Below are positions 8,981-19,017 of a stretch of 64,000 bases of DNA, in pieces. Both the position numbers and the translations under genes were made by a program. The notes beneath the pieces are model-generated. The model made no database searches and had not been told where the DNA came from. It saw only the letters and a program-made list of their open reading frames with translations. Origin of the DNA: Thalassospira lucentensis MCCC 1A00383 = DSM 14000 (GTDB lineage Bacteria; Pseudomonadota; Alphaproteobacteria; Rhodospirillales; Thalassospiraceae); contig NZ_ATWN01000004.1 of assembly GCF_000421265.1 (NCBI RefSeq), forward strand, positions 124,001 through 188,000, read 5' to 3'. Within the stretch, counting starts at the first letter, position 1, and each line of letters starts with the position of its first letter.

Positions 8981-9051
8981 TCCAACCGTCCCATTCTGGT
9001 TCTGTTGTTTATATTGTGTATAGAACGCGCGCGCGGCGCTGTTTCTTCCAT
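8965..9051 (-). CDS. Possible 28-residue upstream ORF overlapping the sigma start
   Basis: ATG 9051 lies in the only ATG context near the sigma gene and is preceded by a run of T on this strand. It reads 28 codons in another frame (MEETAPRARSIHN... ending in DWTPH) and stops at 8965, 13 bp inside the proposed TTG-started sigma frame. It may be a leader ORF that controls sigma translation, or it may be chance. Only the sequence arrangement supports it. Confidence 0.25.
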   Translation of the reverse strand: MEETAPRARSIHNINNRTRMGRLDWTPH

Positions 9052-9168
9052 CACACTTCAAAAAAAAAATGTTCGAAAAATTTTCAGGAAAGGGGAAGAA
9101 AACCACTCGCGGTTTCGTTGTTCTGCCAAATGAACGCATCTTTCCACCTAATGGACTGGAGAAAAACA

Positions 9169-10103
<935 letters not shown>

Positions 10104-10106
10104 TCA

Positions 10107-10145
10107 AAACCCCGCTTGGTCTTTACCAGCGGGGTTCTTTTTTTG
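10107..10145 (+). terminator. Strong Rho-independent terminator
   Basis: AACCCCGCTTGG / CCAGCGGGGTT stem followed by TCTTTTTTT, about 70 bp after the secreted repeat-protein gene. Confidence 0.85.
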
Positions 10146-10251
10146 TCGTGGTGCGATCATCATGCTGGTCAATTCATCCGGTCTGGCTCGCACTGGCTTC
10201 GCGGGCCTTTCGATCAACCGCCCTAAGTTTAGCGTCTTTCGCATGCTGCAT

Positions 10252-10292
10252 AAAAAACAAAACCCCGCCGGTGCATCCGGCGGGGTTTCTTG
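10252..10292 (-). terminator. Rho-independent terminator of icd
   Basis: AACCCCGCCGG / CCGGCGGGGTT stem with a 6-nt loop. On the minus strand it is followed by TTGTTTTTT, 25-60 bp after the icd stop. Confidence 0.85.
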
Positions 10293-10314
10293 ATTGGCGC
10301 AAAGCTTAGGGCAA

Positions 10315-11529
10315 TCAGCCCATTGCAGCTTTGAGACCTTCGTCCAGTTTGTCGAGGAACTGGGTGGTGGTCAGCCATTTCTGGTTCGGGCCGATCAGAA
10401 GTGCCAAATCCTTGGTCATGAAGCCGGCTTCGACGGTGTCGACGCAAACTTTTTCAAGGGTTTCAGCAAATTTGACGACTTCTGGCGTGCTGTCGAATTC
10501 ACCACGGTATTTCAAGCCCTGCGACCATGCAAAGATCGATGCAATCGGGTTGGTCGAGGTTTCTTTGCCCTGCTGGTGCTGGCGATAGTGACGGGTCACG
10601 GTGCCGTGTGCGGCTTCTGCTTCGACGGTCTGCCCATCCGGGGTCATCAGAACAGAAGTCATCAGACCGAGCGAGCCAAAGCCCTGTGCCACGGTGTCAG
10701 ACTGAACGTCGCCGTCGTAGTTCTTACAAGCCCAAACAAAACCACCGTTCCATTTCATGGCGCAAGCAACCATGTCATCGATCAGGCGGTGTTCATAGGT
10801 GATGCCGGCAGCTTTGAATTTATCGGCAAATTCAGTCTGATAGACTTCTTCGAACAGGTCTTTGAAACGGCCATCATAGGCTTTCATGATGGTGTTCTTG
10901 GTCGACAGGTAAACCGGCCAGCCAAGGTTAAGACCATAGTTCAGGCTGGCACGTGCAAAGCCCTTGATGCTGTCATCAAGGTTATACATCGACATCGCAA
11001 CGCCCGAAGACGGGAAGTCGAAGACTTCGTGTTCGATGGCTTCACCGCCGTCTGCCGGCTGGAATTTAATCGTCAGTTTACCTGCGCCCGGAACTTTGAA
11101 GTCGGTCGCACGGTACTGGTCGCCAAATGCATGACGGCCAATAACGATCGGCTGGGTCCAACCCGGAACCAGACGCGGCACGTTCGAGCAAATGATCGGC
11201 TGACGGAAAACGGTACCGCCGATGATGTTACGGATGGTGCCGTTTGGCGACTTCCACATCTTTTTCAGGCCGAATTCCGTAACACGTTCTTCGTCCGGGG
11301 TGATGGTCGCGCATTTAACACCAACGCGGTGTTCCTTGATGGCGTTTGCCGCATCAATGGTGATCTGATCGTCGGTCTCGTCCCGTTTCTGAACCGAAAG
11401 ATCGTAGTATTTCAGGTCAATGTCGAGATACGGCAGGATCAGCTTGTTTTTGATGAAGTCCCAGATGATGCGGGTCATTTCATCGCCGTCAAGCTCGACG
11501 ACTGGATTCTTAACTTGAATCTTGCTCAT
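10315..11529 (-). CDS. icd: NADP-dependent isocitrate dehydrogenase
   Basis: A 404-residue TCA-cycle enzyme converting isocitrate and NADP+ to 2-oxoglutarate, CO2 and NADPH. It is of the eukaryote-like subfamily common in alphaproteobacteria, not the E. coli type. Recognisable segments are [14 protein letters not shown], the substrate loop [41 protein letters not shown] (read in parts: metal-binding Asp cluster) and [11 protein letters not shown] for NADP. ATG 11529 is preceded by GGGAG 6-7 bp upstream. It is monocistronic with its own terminator. Confidence 0.97.
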   Translation of the reverse strand: MSKIQVKNPVVELDGDEMTRIIWDFIKNKLILPYLDIDLKYYDLSVQKRDETDDQITIDAANAIKEHRVGVKCATITPDEERVTEFGLKKMWKSPNGTIRNIIGGTVFRQPIICSNVPRLVPGWTQPIVIGRHAFGDQYRATDFKVPGAGKLTIKFQPADGGEAIEHEVFDFPSSGVAMSMYNLDDSIKGFARASLNYGLNLGWPVYLSTKNTIMKAYDGRFKDLFEEVYQTEFADKFKAAGITYEHRLIDDMVACAMKWNGGFVWACKNYDGDVQSDTVAQGFGSLGLMTSVLMTPDGQTVEAEAAHGTVTRHYRQHQQGKETSTNPIASIFAWSQGLKYRGEFDSTPEVVKFAETLEKVCVDTVEAGFMTKDLALLIGPNQKWLTTTQFLDKLDEGLKAAMG

Positions 11530-11956
11530 AGAATACTCCCTTGCTGGCCGCTGCCGGAATACAGCGCGGCTGCCATTCAAGATGATTAAATCTTTGTCTT
11601 CCGGCGCGCGAGGGAGCGCCCTGGCCGCGTCGGGAGCCCGAACATACAGGAAGCCATCAGAAAATCAAAGAGGGCGACGCAACATCATCGTTGTCGCGCA
11701 TGGAAACCGAGGATTCTGTTGGGTTTGTACATGTCGAGGCCAGCGGTTTTGACCGATAAAAAGGCAAATTTGCCCGTTGTTTAGCGCAAAGCAGCGCGAA
11801 ATTTAAAACAGGACGTTGCGGTGTTGAAAAAACAAAGTCACCTGACACGGATCAAGGAAAGCACATCCCAAACGGTTCTAAACTCGGACCGTTGAGCGAA
11901 AAGGACGAAGACTCCGGTGAGTGTGCAATCATTTTAAAATGGGGACTGTCAGAAAC
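11530..11956. other. 427-bp intergenic region upstream of icd
   Basis: It holds the icd promoter region and leader. A small AAGGCAAATTTGCCCG-like dyad near 11761-11776 is the only evident structure. I see no RNA gene or conserved ORF. Confidence 0.5.
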
Positions 11957-12124
11957 ATGGCAACCGAAAACAATATCATCCTCGTCCTGTGTGTGGTCGG
12001 CTTTGGATTTTTGGCGGTGGGGTTTAACAACCGTGACCGGGGCTGGGGTCTTGCTATGATGTGGGGCGGTCTGGTGACGATGCTGGCCCCTATTGCATGG
12101 CGCTTGCTGACCCTGTTTGCGTAA
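11957..12124 (+). CDS. Small two-helix membrane protein
   Basis: A 55-residue hydrophobic protein with two likely membrane helices (NIILVLCVVGFGFLAVGF, about 6-23, and MMWGGLVTMLAPIAWRLL, about 35-52) joined by a charged loop NNRDRGWG. ATG 11957 is chosen; a GGGGA sits rather far upstream (about 12 bp), and an earlier in-frame ATG at 11921 exists. No family is recognised. Its compact size, even hydrophobicity and codon use like its neighbours argue for a real gene. Confidence 0.5.
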   Translation: MATENNIILVLCVVGFGFLAVGFNNRDRGWGLAMMWGGLVTMLAPIAWRLLTLFA

Positions 12125-12204
12125 CGCGGTCAGCTATCTGTAAACGGGGTCGGGGGGCTGTGTTTACAGCACTTTGGGTTTGCAGCACTTTGGCGCGGTT
12201 GGTG

Positions 12205-12858
12205 TTAGCGGGTTTGTTGCGGATCAATCCCATACCCGCGCAGGAACATGTCCACAGCCGCAATCACATGGCTGTGCAAATCCTTGGCTTGGGGTTCCCA
12301 GTCGATATAGGACATCTGGCGAATGTCGTAGTCGGCTTTGACCAGGCTTGAGAAAAACACCGCAGCCTGTTTTGGGTCGGCCTTGGGAAAGTTTCCTTCG
12401 GCCATTTGGCGTTCGAAATAGGATGCAATGAACTTGCGCCCGGTCATCAATCCGCTTTCATAAAACACTTTTCCAAGTTTGGGAAAACGGGGAACTTCGC
12501 CCAGAAACAGCCGCATATACCGGATGGTATCGGGTGTTGTCAGAAGCGTCATCAGGGTTTCGCCGTAATGAATAAGGGCCGCGCGCAAGGGCAGGTCGGT
12601 CAACTCAAGCCCCGCCATGACGGAGGTTACCCGCCCCGTGCAATCACGGATAACGGCCTCAAAGACCCCATCTTTATTGCCAAACAGCTCATAAATTGTC
12701 CGGCGTGATCCGCCCGCTTCGGCGGTGATCATTTCAAGTGTCGTGCCCGCAAGACCGTGCTCACAAAACAGTTCTCTCGCTGCGTCGATCATGACGTCGC
12801 GGCGTTTGAGCGTTCTGGGATCTATTTTCCGTGTTTCGGACTTTTTTGCGTCGGACAA
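12205..12858 (-). CDS. TetR family transcriptional regulator of the EmrAB-type pump
   Basis: About 217 residues. The N-terminal HTH is plain (RRDVMIDAARELFCEHG, then TTLEMITAEAGGSRRTIYELF), followed by a helical ligand-binding domain with a TetR_C-type MRLFLGEVPRFPKLG segment. There is no good ATG at the expected N-terminus. TTG 12858 (MSDAKKSETRKID...) with GGAACAG 8 bp upstream is proposed. The frame stays open far upstream but there it lies antisense to the efflux gene. It is divergent from the HlyD/EmrB pair with operator-like dyads in the 96-bp gap, so it very probably represses that pump in response to a toxic ligand. Confidence 0.88.
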   Translation of the reverse strand: MSDAKKSETRKIDPRTLKRRDVMIDAARELFCEHGLAGTTLEMITAEAGGSRRTIYELFGNKDGVFEAVIRDCTGRVTSVMAGLELTDLPLRAALIHYGETLMTLLTTPDTIRYMRLFLGEVPRFPKLGKVFYESGLMTGRKFIASYFERQMAEGNFPKADPKQAAVFFSSLVKADYDIRQMSYIDWEPQAKDLHSHVIAAVDMFLRGYGIDPQQTR

Positions 12859-12880
12859 ATGATCTGTTCCAATTCTGCAC

Positions 12881-12924
12881 TTGACGTTTGGTACTGTCTG
12901 GTACCATAAAGATGTAAATGGTAC
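12881..12924 (+). promoter_or_regulatory. Promoter with overlapping TetR operator dyad
   Basis: A TTGACG -35 (12881-12886) and CATAAA -10-like box (12905-12910) are 18 bp apart. GTACCAT (12901-12907) and ATGGTAC (12918-12924) form a perfect 7-bp inverted repeat with a 10-bp spacer over the -10 region, and a further GGTAC lies at 12890-12894. This suits repression by the adjacent TetR protein. Confidence 0.6.
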
Positions 12925-12954
12925 TAGGCAATACCAAAAGGAATTAAGACAGTC

Positions 12955-14058
12955 ATGAGTGTGAAGAAAATCATCCTGCCCCTGATCGCAGCGGCGGTTA
13001 TCGGTGGCGGTGGATATTACGGGTTCTACTGGGTGACCGAGGGTCAGTATTTTGAAAATACCGACAATGCCTATTTGCAGGCCGACGAGGTTGCCATTTC
13101 GCCCAAGGTCTCTGGCTATGTCGGGCAATTGCGGGTTGATGAAAACCAGTCGGTCCGCAAAGGCGATCTGTTGTTGTCGATCAAGGACGAAGATTACCGT
13201 CTTGAACTGGCACAGACAGATGCGGCACTCGAAGCGCGCCGTGCGGCTGTAATCACGATGGATCAGCAGATCGTGCTTCAGGAAGCCGCGATTACGCAGG
13301 CCGATGCCAATGTGCGTATCGCCAAGGTCGAATTGGACCGCACGACCGAAGATTTCCAGCGCTATGACGATCTGGTTAAAAAGGGGGCTGCCAGCCGCCA
13401 GAAATTTGACTATGCCAAAGCCGACCGCCAGAAAGCACAGGCGCAGGTTGCGGCTGCCAATGCGACCATGGCGGTTGAAAAAGGCCGCCTTGGTGTTTTG
13501 CGGGCCCAAAAAATCGAAGCTGAACGTGCCGTCGGTCAGGCAGAATCTGCCCGCGACCTTGCCATGCAGGCATTGGACGATACCAAGATTTATGCACCGT
13601 TTGACGGCGTGATCGGCAACCGGTCGGTTCAGACCGGCGCACTGGTTCAGCCCGGTGAACAATTACTCGTCCTTGTCCCGTTGCCGGGCGTTTACATCGT
13701 GGCAAACTTCAAGGAAACCCAAATCGGCCATATGGCACGTGGCCAAAAGGTCCGGGTGGAGGTTGATGCCTTTCCCGATGCCGATATCACCGGCCATGTC
13801 GAAAGTTTCGCACCCGCCACGGGCGCACAGTTCAGTCTATTGCCGCCTGAAAATGCAACCGGCAACTTCACCAAGATTACCCAGCGCGTGCCGATCCGCA
13901 TCGCACTTGATAACAGCAAATGGGCAACAGCCCTGCGTCCCGGTCTGTCGGTGGTGGTTGATGTCGATACCCGCGATGCCGACGGGACGCAGCACATCGC
14001 CGGGTCCGGACTTGTGCCCGGTGTGATTGCCAGTACGGAAGTTTCGGAGCTTAACTAA
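12955..14058 (+). CDS. HlyD/EmrA-type membrane fusion protein
   Basis: A 367-residue periplasmic adaptor of an MFS-based tripartite efflux pump. It has an N-terminal anchor helix (about 5-26), the EmrA signature FENTDNAYLQAD, a lipoyl-like half-motif (VSGYVGQLRVDENQSV), an alpha-helical hairpin of about 100 residues rich in Ala/Gln/Lys, the second lipoyl half (YAPFDGVIGNRSVQTGA) and a beta-barrel. AAGGA precedes ATG 12955 by about 14 bp. Its stop codon overlaps the start of the EmrB-type gene (TAATG), so the two are co-translated. The pump should export hydrophobic toxins across both membranes. Confidence 0.93.
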   Translation: MSVKKIILPLIAAAVIGGGGYYGFYWVTEGQYFENTDNAYLQADEVAISPKVSGYVGQLRVDENQSVRKGDLLLSIKDEDYRLELAQTDAALEARRAAVITMDQQIVLQEAAITQADANVRIAKVELDRTTEDFQRYDDLVKKGAASRQKFDYAKADRQKAQAQVAAANATMAVEKGRLGVLRAQKIEAERAVGQAESARDLAMQALDDTKIYAPFDGVIGNRSVQTGALVQPGEQLLVLVPLPGVYIVANFKETQIGHMARGQKVRVEVDAFPDADITGHVESFAPATGAQFSLLPPENATGNFTKITQRVPIRIALDNSKWATALRPGLSVVVDVDTRDADGTQHIAGSGLVPGVIASTEVSELN

Positions 14059-15668
14059 TGAGCAGTACCGCCGCCAGTTCACCTGATACATCCGCCTCAT
14101 CCGCGCACGGGGAAATGCCCGTGCAAAGCGGACAGGTTGATCGTATCCAGTTCATTGGCTGGGTGGCGATGGTTGTCGGTATGTTTCTGGCAATCCTTGA
14201 TATTCAGATCGTCGCCAGTTCGCTTGAAAACATTCAGGCCGGGCTGTCGGCAAGCCCTGATGAAATTGGCTGGGTACAGACAAGTTACCTGATTGCCGAG
14301 GTCGTGATGATCCCGCTTTCAGGGTTCCTGTCGCGCCTGATGTCAACCCGCTGGCTGTTTGTTATTTCGGCCATCGGTTTCACGGTGATGTCGATTGCCT
14401 CGGCCTTTGCGTGGTCAATTGAAAGCATGATCTGGTGTCGGGCGCTGCAGGGGTTCCTGGGCGGGGCGATGATCCCGACAGTCTTTGCCACGACCTACAT
14501 CATTTTCCCGCCGGAAAAACGCAACACCGCCTCGGTGATGATTGGCCTGATTGCCACCATGGCCCCAACTGTCGGTCCGACATTGGGCGGGTTTTTGACC
14601 CAGTCCCTGTCGTGGCACTGGCTGTTTTTGATCAACGTCATTCCGGGGGTTTTGATTGCCACGGTGGTTGGCATGACCCTTCGGATTGATAAGGGCGACA
14701 GATCCCTGCTTAAGGGGTTTGACCTTAAGGGCCTGATTGCCATGGCGGTGTTTCTGGGCAGTTTGGAATATGTGCTCGACGAGGGGCCGAAAGACGACTG
14801 GTTTGATGAAACTGCAATCGTTTACGGGACCATTGTCTGTGTGATTGCCGGGATTTATTTCTTCTGGCGGATGTTTCGCTATGACAAGCCGATTGTTGAT
14901 CTGAAATCCTTTGCCGATCGCAATTTCACCATGGGCTGTGTATTCAGCTTCACCCTTGGCATCGGCCTATATGGCAGTGTCTATATCATGCCGTTGATGC
15001 TGGGCCGTATTCGCGGCTATGACAGTCTTGAGATTGGCATTGTCATGGCGGTGACCGGCATTTCACAGTTCCTGTGTGCCCCGATTGCCGGGAAAATGAC
15101 GGCGAAATATCCGCCGCGTGTCGTGCTGGGCATTGGATTGATCATGTTTGCGATTGGTCTTGCCATGCATGGCTTTAATACCAGCGAAGTGTCCTTTAAC
15201 GAATTGATCTTCCCGCAAATCGTGCGCGGAGCGGCCTTGATGTTCTGCATGTTGCCGGTGACCAATCTGGCACTTGGTACTTTACCGCCTGAAAAGATCA
15301 AAAACGCCAGCGGGCTTTATAACCTGATGCGCAACCTTGGCGGTGCAATGGGCATGGCGGGGATCAACACGTTGCTCGATAAGCGGATTGATTATCACTT
15401 TTCGCATCTGGCCGAGCACATCAACCCGGCCAGTACCGCCTTTAAGCAATATCTTGCCACCATCATGGCGCGTTATTCGGACATGGGTATTGCCGATCCG
15501 CATGCGGCGGCGATGAAATTCATCGTCAACCTTGTCACGCGCGAAGCATCAATGATTTCGTTTAACGATGTCTATCTTGCCATGGCGGCAACATTCTTTA
15601 TTGCGTTCTTGCTTTTGCCCCTTGCACGTCCGGCGCGCCAAACGTCGGCTGGTGGCGGAGGGCATTGA
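14058..15668 (+). CDS. EmrB/QacA family (DHA2) MFS drug exporter
   Basis: A 536-residue 14-helix major facilitator. Hallmarks are the first helix motif MFLAILDIQIVASSLENIQ, motif A-like SGFLSRLMSTRW, and antiporter motif C in APTVGPTLGG. It is proton-driven export of hydrophobic drugs or uncouplers together with the upstream adaptor. Translation is coupled by the TAATG overlap. A TetR regulator lies divergently upstream. The gene is followed by the GC-rich terminator at 15772-15812. Substrate specificity cannot be read. Confidence 0.94.
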   Translation: MSSTAASSPDTSASSAHGEMPVQSGQVDRIQFIGWVAMVVGMFLAILDIQIVASSLENIQAGLSASPDEIGWVQTSYLIAEVVMIPLSGFLSRLMSTRWLFVISAIGFTVMSIASAFAWSIESMIWCRALQGFLGGAMIPTVFATTYIIFPPEKRNTASVMIGLIATMAPTVGPTLGGFLTQSLSWHWLFLINVIPGVLIATVVGMTLRIDKGDRSLLKGFDLKGLIAMAVFLGSLEYVLDEGPKDDWFDETAIVYGTIVCVIAGIYFFWRMFRYDKPIVDLKSFADRNFTMGCVFSFTLGIGLYGSVYIMPLMLGRIRGYDSLEIGIVMAVTGISQFLCAPIAGKMTAKYPPRVVLGIGLIMFAIGLAMHGFNTSEVSFNELIFPQIVRGAALMFCMLPVTNLALGTLPPEKIKNASGLYNLMRNLGGAMGMAGINTLLDKRIDYHFSHLAEHINPASTAFKQYLATIMARYSDMGIADPHAAAMKFIVNLVTREASMISFNDVYLAMAATFFIAFLLLPLARPARQTSAGGGGH

Positions 15669-15771
15669 GTTAATTGAGTTAATATCGAGCTTGTCAAAAC
15701 CGAACGGTCACGACAGCGAGACGAGCCGCACACAGTCCCCCCCGACCCCGCAAGCGTATGCTTGAGTGCGG

Positions 15772-15812
15772 CTTGGCCGGTCCCCGTCCCCCGGGGGCCG
15801 GCATTTTTATTG
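15772..15812 (+). terminator. Terminator after the EmrAB-type operon
   Basis: GGCCGGTCCCCG pairs with CGGGGGCCGGC and is followed by ATTTTTAT, about 105 bp after the MFS stop. Confidence 0.7.
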
Positions 15813-15819
15813 TGAAATG

Positions 15820-15856
15820 AAAAAACGAAACGCCCGGGGAAAATCCCGGGCGTTTC
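15820..15856 (-). terminator. Terminator of the DMT transporter gene
   Basis: AAACGCCCGGG and CCCGGGCGTTT form a perfect 11-bp stem. On the minus strand it is followed by CGTTTTTTC. Confidence 0.7.
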
Positions 15857-15981
15857 TGGTTTCCGGCAGGGAGGTTGCCGGAAGACGACAAGGTGGGGTG
15901 ACATTCCAACCACAAGATCGGGGGACGGTTGAAATGTCGCTCCCCCGGGGAAAGGGAACCACACCTTGTCTGGAATCGCTT

Positions 15982-16017
15982 ACATCGGTGACATCGGTGA
16001 CATCGGTGACATCGGTT
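15982..16017 (+). repeat. Four-copy 9-bp tandem repeat ACATCGGTG
   Basis: Three perfect ACATCGGTG units and a fourth ending in T lie just downstream of the DMT transporter gene, in no supported reading frame. Confidence 0.85.
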
Positions 16018-16035
16018 GATCGATGTGCTTGGTGA

Positions 16036-17001
16036 TCAGGTTTCGATCCGTATTGGTTCTGTGCCAAGGGCCCGAAGTTTTGCTGAATGACGTTGTTTTG
16101 AAACGGTAATCTGGACTATCCCGATCATCACCAGAAGGGAAGAGATCCAGAACACACTGTCATGTGCGGGCGTCGGGGCCAGGCCAAAACGCGCTGCGAT
16201 CATCTCAAGCCCCAGCAGGATAAAGGGCAGGACCGATGTCGACAGGATGTATTTTTCAATCCCGGCAGTTTTGATCGATCGCAGCGATAACACCATGGCA
16301 GGCCCGCGAAACAAAACACCAATCAACAGTCCGGCAATCAGCGTTTCGGTGCCAAACAGACCGGCTGTCGAGATATAGGGGATCGGCACCGGACTGATCA
16401 GGTCAACCAGCGGCGGAACCGCCAAAAAGATCGATGCTGTGATCAGTAACAACACCCCGGTAAAGCGCAAATGCGCCCAGGCGTCCTTGATTTGATTATC
16501 GGGATGCTTTTCTGCGAGAACCGACGATGAAATGGCCGTAACTTCGGATGCCAGCATCAGCAGTACGGCAGGATTGGTAAAACCGCCGGGCAGATGCCAT
16601 GCCAGCCAAGCCGCCCCGGCAATCAAGGCGGCATGACCCAGCCATTCAGACCGTCCGGGTGGTCTGCCCAGAATAAAGGTCGCGGCAAGGGCCGCCAGTG
16701 GCATGCCGGTTTGTGATAAAATGCCGCTTTGAGGTGCGCTGATATAGACAAGTGCAGCGGTCCATGTCACCCCGGTTATCACCCGCAAAATACCATAGGC
16801 CCAATTGATCGGCAGGGTAAATTGCCGCCACGGAATGCGCCTGCCTGGCGCCATCAGCACAAGTGCAATCCCGCCAAACACCAACTGCCAGCAGGTCATG
16901 GCATAGGGATCAATGTCAAAGCTGGTCAGCGCAATTCGGTTGCATACCAGCAACATCGCCCAAAACAAGGTGGTGGTGAAAAGCAGGACCAATACGGGCA
17001 T
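16036..17001 (-). CDS. DMT superfamily transporter (EamA type)
   Basis: A 321-residue inner-membrane protein with about ten helices in two EamA repeats. The first begins LLFTTTLFWAMLLVCNRIAL, and each repeat holds a typical Trp/Gly-rich helix pair. Such proteins usually export metabolites or amino acids. It is monocistronic on the minus strand, with a terminator some 180 bp downstream. The ligand is not predictable. Confidence 0.88.
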   Translation of the reverse strand: MPVLVLLFTTTLFWAMLLVCNRIALTSFDIDPYAMTCWQLVFGGIALVLMAPGRRIPWRQFTLPINWAYGILRVITGVTWTAALVYISAPQSGILSQTGMPLAALAATFILGRPPGRSEWLGHAALIAGAAWLAWHLPGGFTNPAVLLMLASEVTAISSSVLAEKHPDNQIKDAWAHLRFTGVLLLITASIFLAVPPLVDLISPVPIPYISTAGLFGTETLIAGLLIGVLFRGPAMVLSLRSIKTAGIEKYILSTSVLPFILLGLEMIAARFGLAPTPAHDSVFWISSLLVMIGIVQITVSKQRHSAKLRALGTEPIRIET

Positions 17002-17104
17002 ATGATAAATTCATAAAAGTTATGATTGATCAAACATTCTGCACCCGTTCCGCCAAAATGACGACCAGATTTTTGCGATAAACATCTGAAATTAATTCAT
17101 GAAA

Positions 17105-17145
17105 CCAAAACCCCGCCGCAAGGGGTTCTCGGGGCGGGGTGCATC
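17105..17145 (-). terminator. Terminator of the UgpBAEC-type operon
   Basis: ACCCCGCC and GGCGGGGT form an outer stem with further GC-rich pairing inside. On the minus strand it is followed by TTTTGGTTT, about 40-75 bp after the last permease gene. Confidence 0.7.
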
Positions 17146-17181
17146 AAAGGATGCTGATTTTCGGTGTGTGTGTATTGCGGC

Positions 17182-18030
17182 TTAGCGAATGCCTGCGCGC
17201 AAAAACGCCTGAATGAATTGGCGCTGGAAAATCATGAAGGCGATAAGCAATGGCAAGATCGTCGTGAGGGTCGCAGCACTGATCACTGAAATATCCACCC
17301 CGGTTTCCGGTGCGCCGAATAAGGATAACCCAACTGTCAGGGGGCGGGTATCGGGTGAATTGGTGACAATCAGCGGCCACAGGAAGTTGTTCCAGTGTGT
17401 CGCGATCGACACCAGCGCATAGGCCAGATAAACCGGCTTGGCGGCAGGCACATAGACCTTCCACAAAACCCCCATCCAGCTGCAACCCTCAATCCGGGCG
17501 GCTTCCTCAAGCTCAATCGGAACCGATTTAAATGCCTGTCGCAACAGAAAAATGCCAAAGGCGCTGGCCATATAAGGCAGTCCAATGCCAAGGGCGGTAT
17601 CAAACAGGCCAAGTTTTGAAACAATGGCGTAGTTTTCAACAATCAGCACTTCGGGCAGGATGAAAAGCTGCAAAAGAACAAGGATAAACACCGTATCGCG
17701 GCCCTTGAATTCAAACCGGGCAAAGGCAAATCCGGCCAGCGTACAGAGCACAAGCTGCCCCGCCAGAATAAGTGTCACCAGCACAACGGTATTGGTGAAA
17801 TAGCCAACCCATGGCACCGCGTTCCAGACATAGACAAAATTCTCAAACGTCAGCGGGCTTGAAAAATCCATGCCAAGGGCCGTGCCTGATGGCTGCAATG
17901 CCGCCCATGTGGCAAACAGCAACGGCGAAATCCAGACAATCGCCAAAACCCACGCCCCGACGGCATCGAAAACTTTATCAAGGTCGGGCAGGCGGCGTTT
18001 GGGTGATATTGATGTAACAATCGTGTTCAT
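17182..18030 (-). CDS. Carbohydrate ABC transporter permease (UgpE/MalG type)
   Basis: A 282-residue inner-membrane permease with six helices. The EAA loop (ELEEAARIEGCSWMGVLWKV), which docks the ATPase, is well preserved. ATG 18030 is chosen because it overlaps the previous stop in an ATGA arrangement; upstream codons in this frame lie inside the partner gene. It pairs with the MalF-type permease encoded directly upstream to form the translocation channel. The gene order regulator, ATPase, binding protein, two permeases and the UgpB-like binding protein suggest glycerol-3-phosphate, a glycerophosphodiester or a sugar as substrate. Confidence 0.92.
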   Translation of the reverse strand: MNTIVTSISPKRRLPDLDKVFDAVGAWVLAIVWISPLLFATWAALQPSGTALGMDFSSPLTFENFVYVWNAVPWVGYFTNTVVLVTLILAGQLVLCTLAGFAFARFEFKGRDTVFILVLLQLFILPEVLIVENYAIVSKLGLFDTALGIGLPYMASAFGIFLLRQAFKSVPIELEEAARIEGCSWMGVLWKVYVPAAKPVYLAYALVSIATHWNNFLWPLIVTNSPDTRPLTVGLSLFGAPETGVDISVISAATLTTILPLLIAFMIFQRQFIQAFLRAGIR

Positions 18031-18920
18031 CGGTAATGGGTCCGTTTTTCCACCAGCCGGAACTGAATGACGGCAACAATGCCAAGGGTCAGAAGGACAA
18101 GGATGGTCATGGCCGCGGCGTGCGGGCTGTCGAAATAGGCAAATGCCATTTCCCAAATCCAGTACAGGATCAGCTTGGACGCATTGTTCGGCCCGCCCTT
18201 GGTCAGGATGAACAGATGGTCGATCAGCTTGACCGAATTGATCATCGCATTGACAAAAACAAAGATCGTCGTCGGCATCAAAAGCGGCAATAAAATCCGC
18301 CGGGTATAGGTCCAGCGACCCGCCCCCTCAATCCTCGCTGCTTCGCGCAGGTCCGGCGGAATGGTCTGAAGGGCGGCGAGATAAAAGATCATGAAAAATC
18401 CGGATTCTTTCCAGATCGTCACGATAATGATCGATGCCAGTGCGGTTTCAGGCTGACCGAGCCAGTTGGTCGGTTCCGCCCCGAAAAAACCGGTGATCTG
18501 ATCAATGACGCCAAGATCAGGGGTATAGAAAAACAGCCACAAATTGGCCGCAGCAATCATCGGTAAAATGGTCGGCGTGAAATAGGCACTGCGCACAAAG
18601 CTGCGTGCGGGAATATGCGCATTGGCCCAAAGCGCCATCGCCAACGCAAAGAAAATCGACACCGGAATGGTGATGCCAGCATAAATCAGATTGTTAGACG
18701 CCACTGTCCAAAAGGTCGGATCGGCAAACAGATCGCTATAATTATCAAGCCCGGCAAACACCGACGGACGGCGCGTGGTGCCGCGCGTAAACAGGCTATG
18801 CCACAAGGTCGCAATGGCCGGGTAAAAGGCAAACAGGCTCATTAATGCCAAGGCCGGGGCCGCCAGCATCCAGCCATAAAGCGCCAGTCGGCGCTTTTGA
18901 AGTTGGGCCATCTCGTTCAT
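18027..18920 (-). CDS. Sugar ABC transporter permease (UgpA/MalF type)
   Basis: A 297-residue six-helix permease. The EAA loop reads LREAARIEGAGRWTYTRRIL. ATG 18920 is selected: AGGA lies 10 bp upstream, while the earlier GTG at 18929 is too close to it. The downstream partner overlaps by ATGA, so the two permeases are made together. It follows the binding-protein gene across a strong hairpin at 18960-19003, which probably lowers permease expression relative to the binding protein. Confidence 0.92.
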   Translation of the reverse strand: MNEMAQLQKRRLALYGWMLAAPALALMSLFAFYPAIATLWHSLFTRGTTRRPSVFAGLDNYSDLFADPTFWTVASNNLIYAGITIPVSIFFALAMALWANAHIPARSFVRSAYFTPTILPMIAAANLWLFFYTPDLGVIDQITGFFGAEPTNWLGQPETALASIIIVTIWKESGFFMIFYLAALQTIPPDLREAARIEGAGRWTYTRRILLPLLMPTTIFVFVNAMINSVKLIDHLFILTKGGPNNASKLILYWIWEMAFAYFDSPHAAAMTILVLLTLGIVAVIQFRLVEKRTHYR

Positions 18921-18959
18921 GGTCGGCACGTCCTGAAATCAGAAAACTGAAAGTCATCA

Positions 18960-19003
18960 AAGAAAAAAGGTGCCGAAGCGGGCATTGGGACCCGCTTCGG
19001 CGT
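18960..19003 (-). terminator. Intra-operon hairpin after the binding-protein gene
   Basis: GCCGAAGCGGG and CCCGCTTCGGC form a perfect 11-bp stem with an 8-nt loop. On the minus strand it is followed by ACCTTTTTT. It likely acts as a partial terminator or 3' stabiliser giving more binding protein than permease. Confidence 0.75.
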
Positions 19004-19017
19004 GCAGACGGGCAATC

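Larger units (their letters stand above)
15669..16035. other. 367-bp gap with back-to-back terminators and a short repeat
   Basis: It contains two hairpin terminators facing opposite ways and a four-copy 9-bp repeat, listed separately. No gene is supported: the frames here are short and lack start signals. Confidence 0.6.

Noticed and set aside
10294-11589. Long plus-strand frame of 431 codons opposite icd
   Set aside because: It is antisense to the well-supported icd gene, shows no family motif, and its composition is a mirror of icd codon bias.
12859-13662. Upstream extension of the TetR frame to 13662
   Set aside because: The extension would lie antisense over the membrane-fusion-protein gene and cross its promoter; the HTH begins just after TTG 12858.
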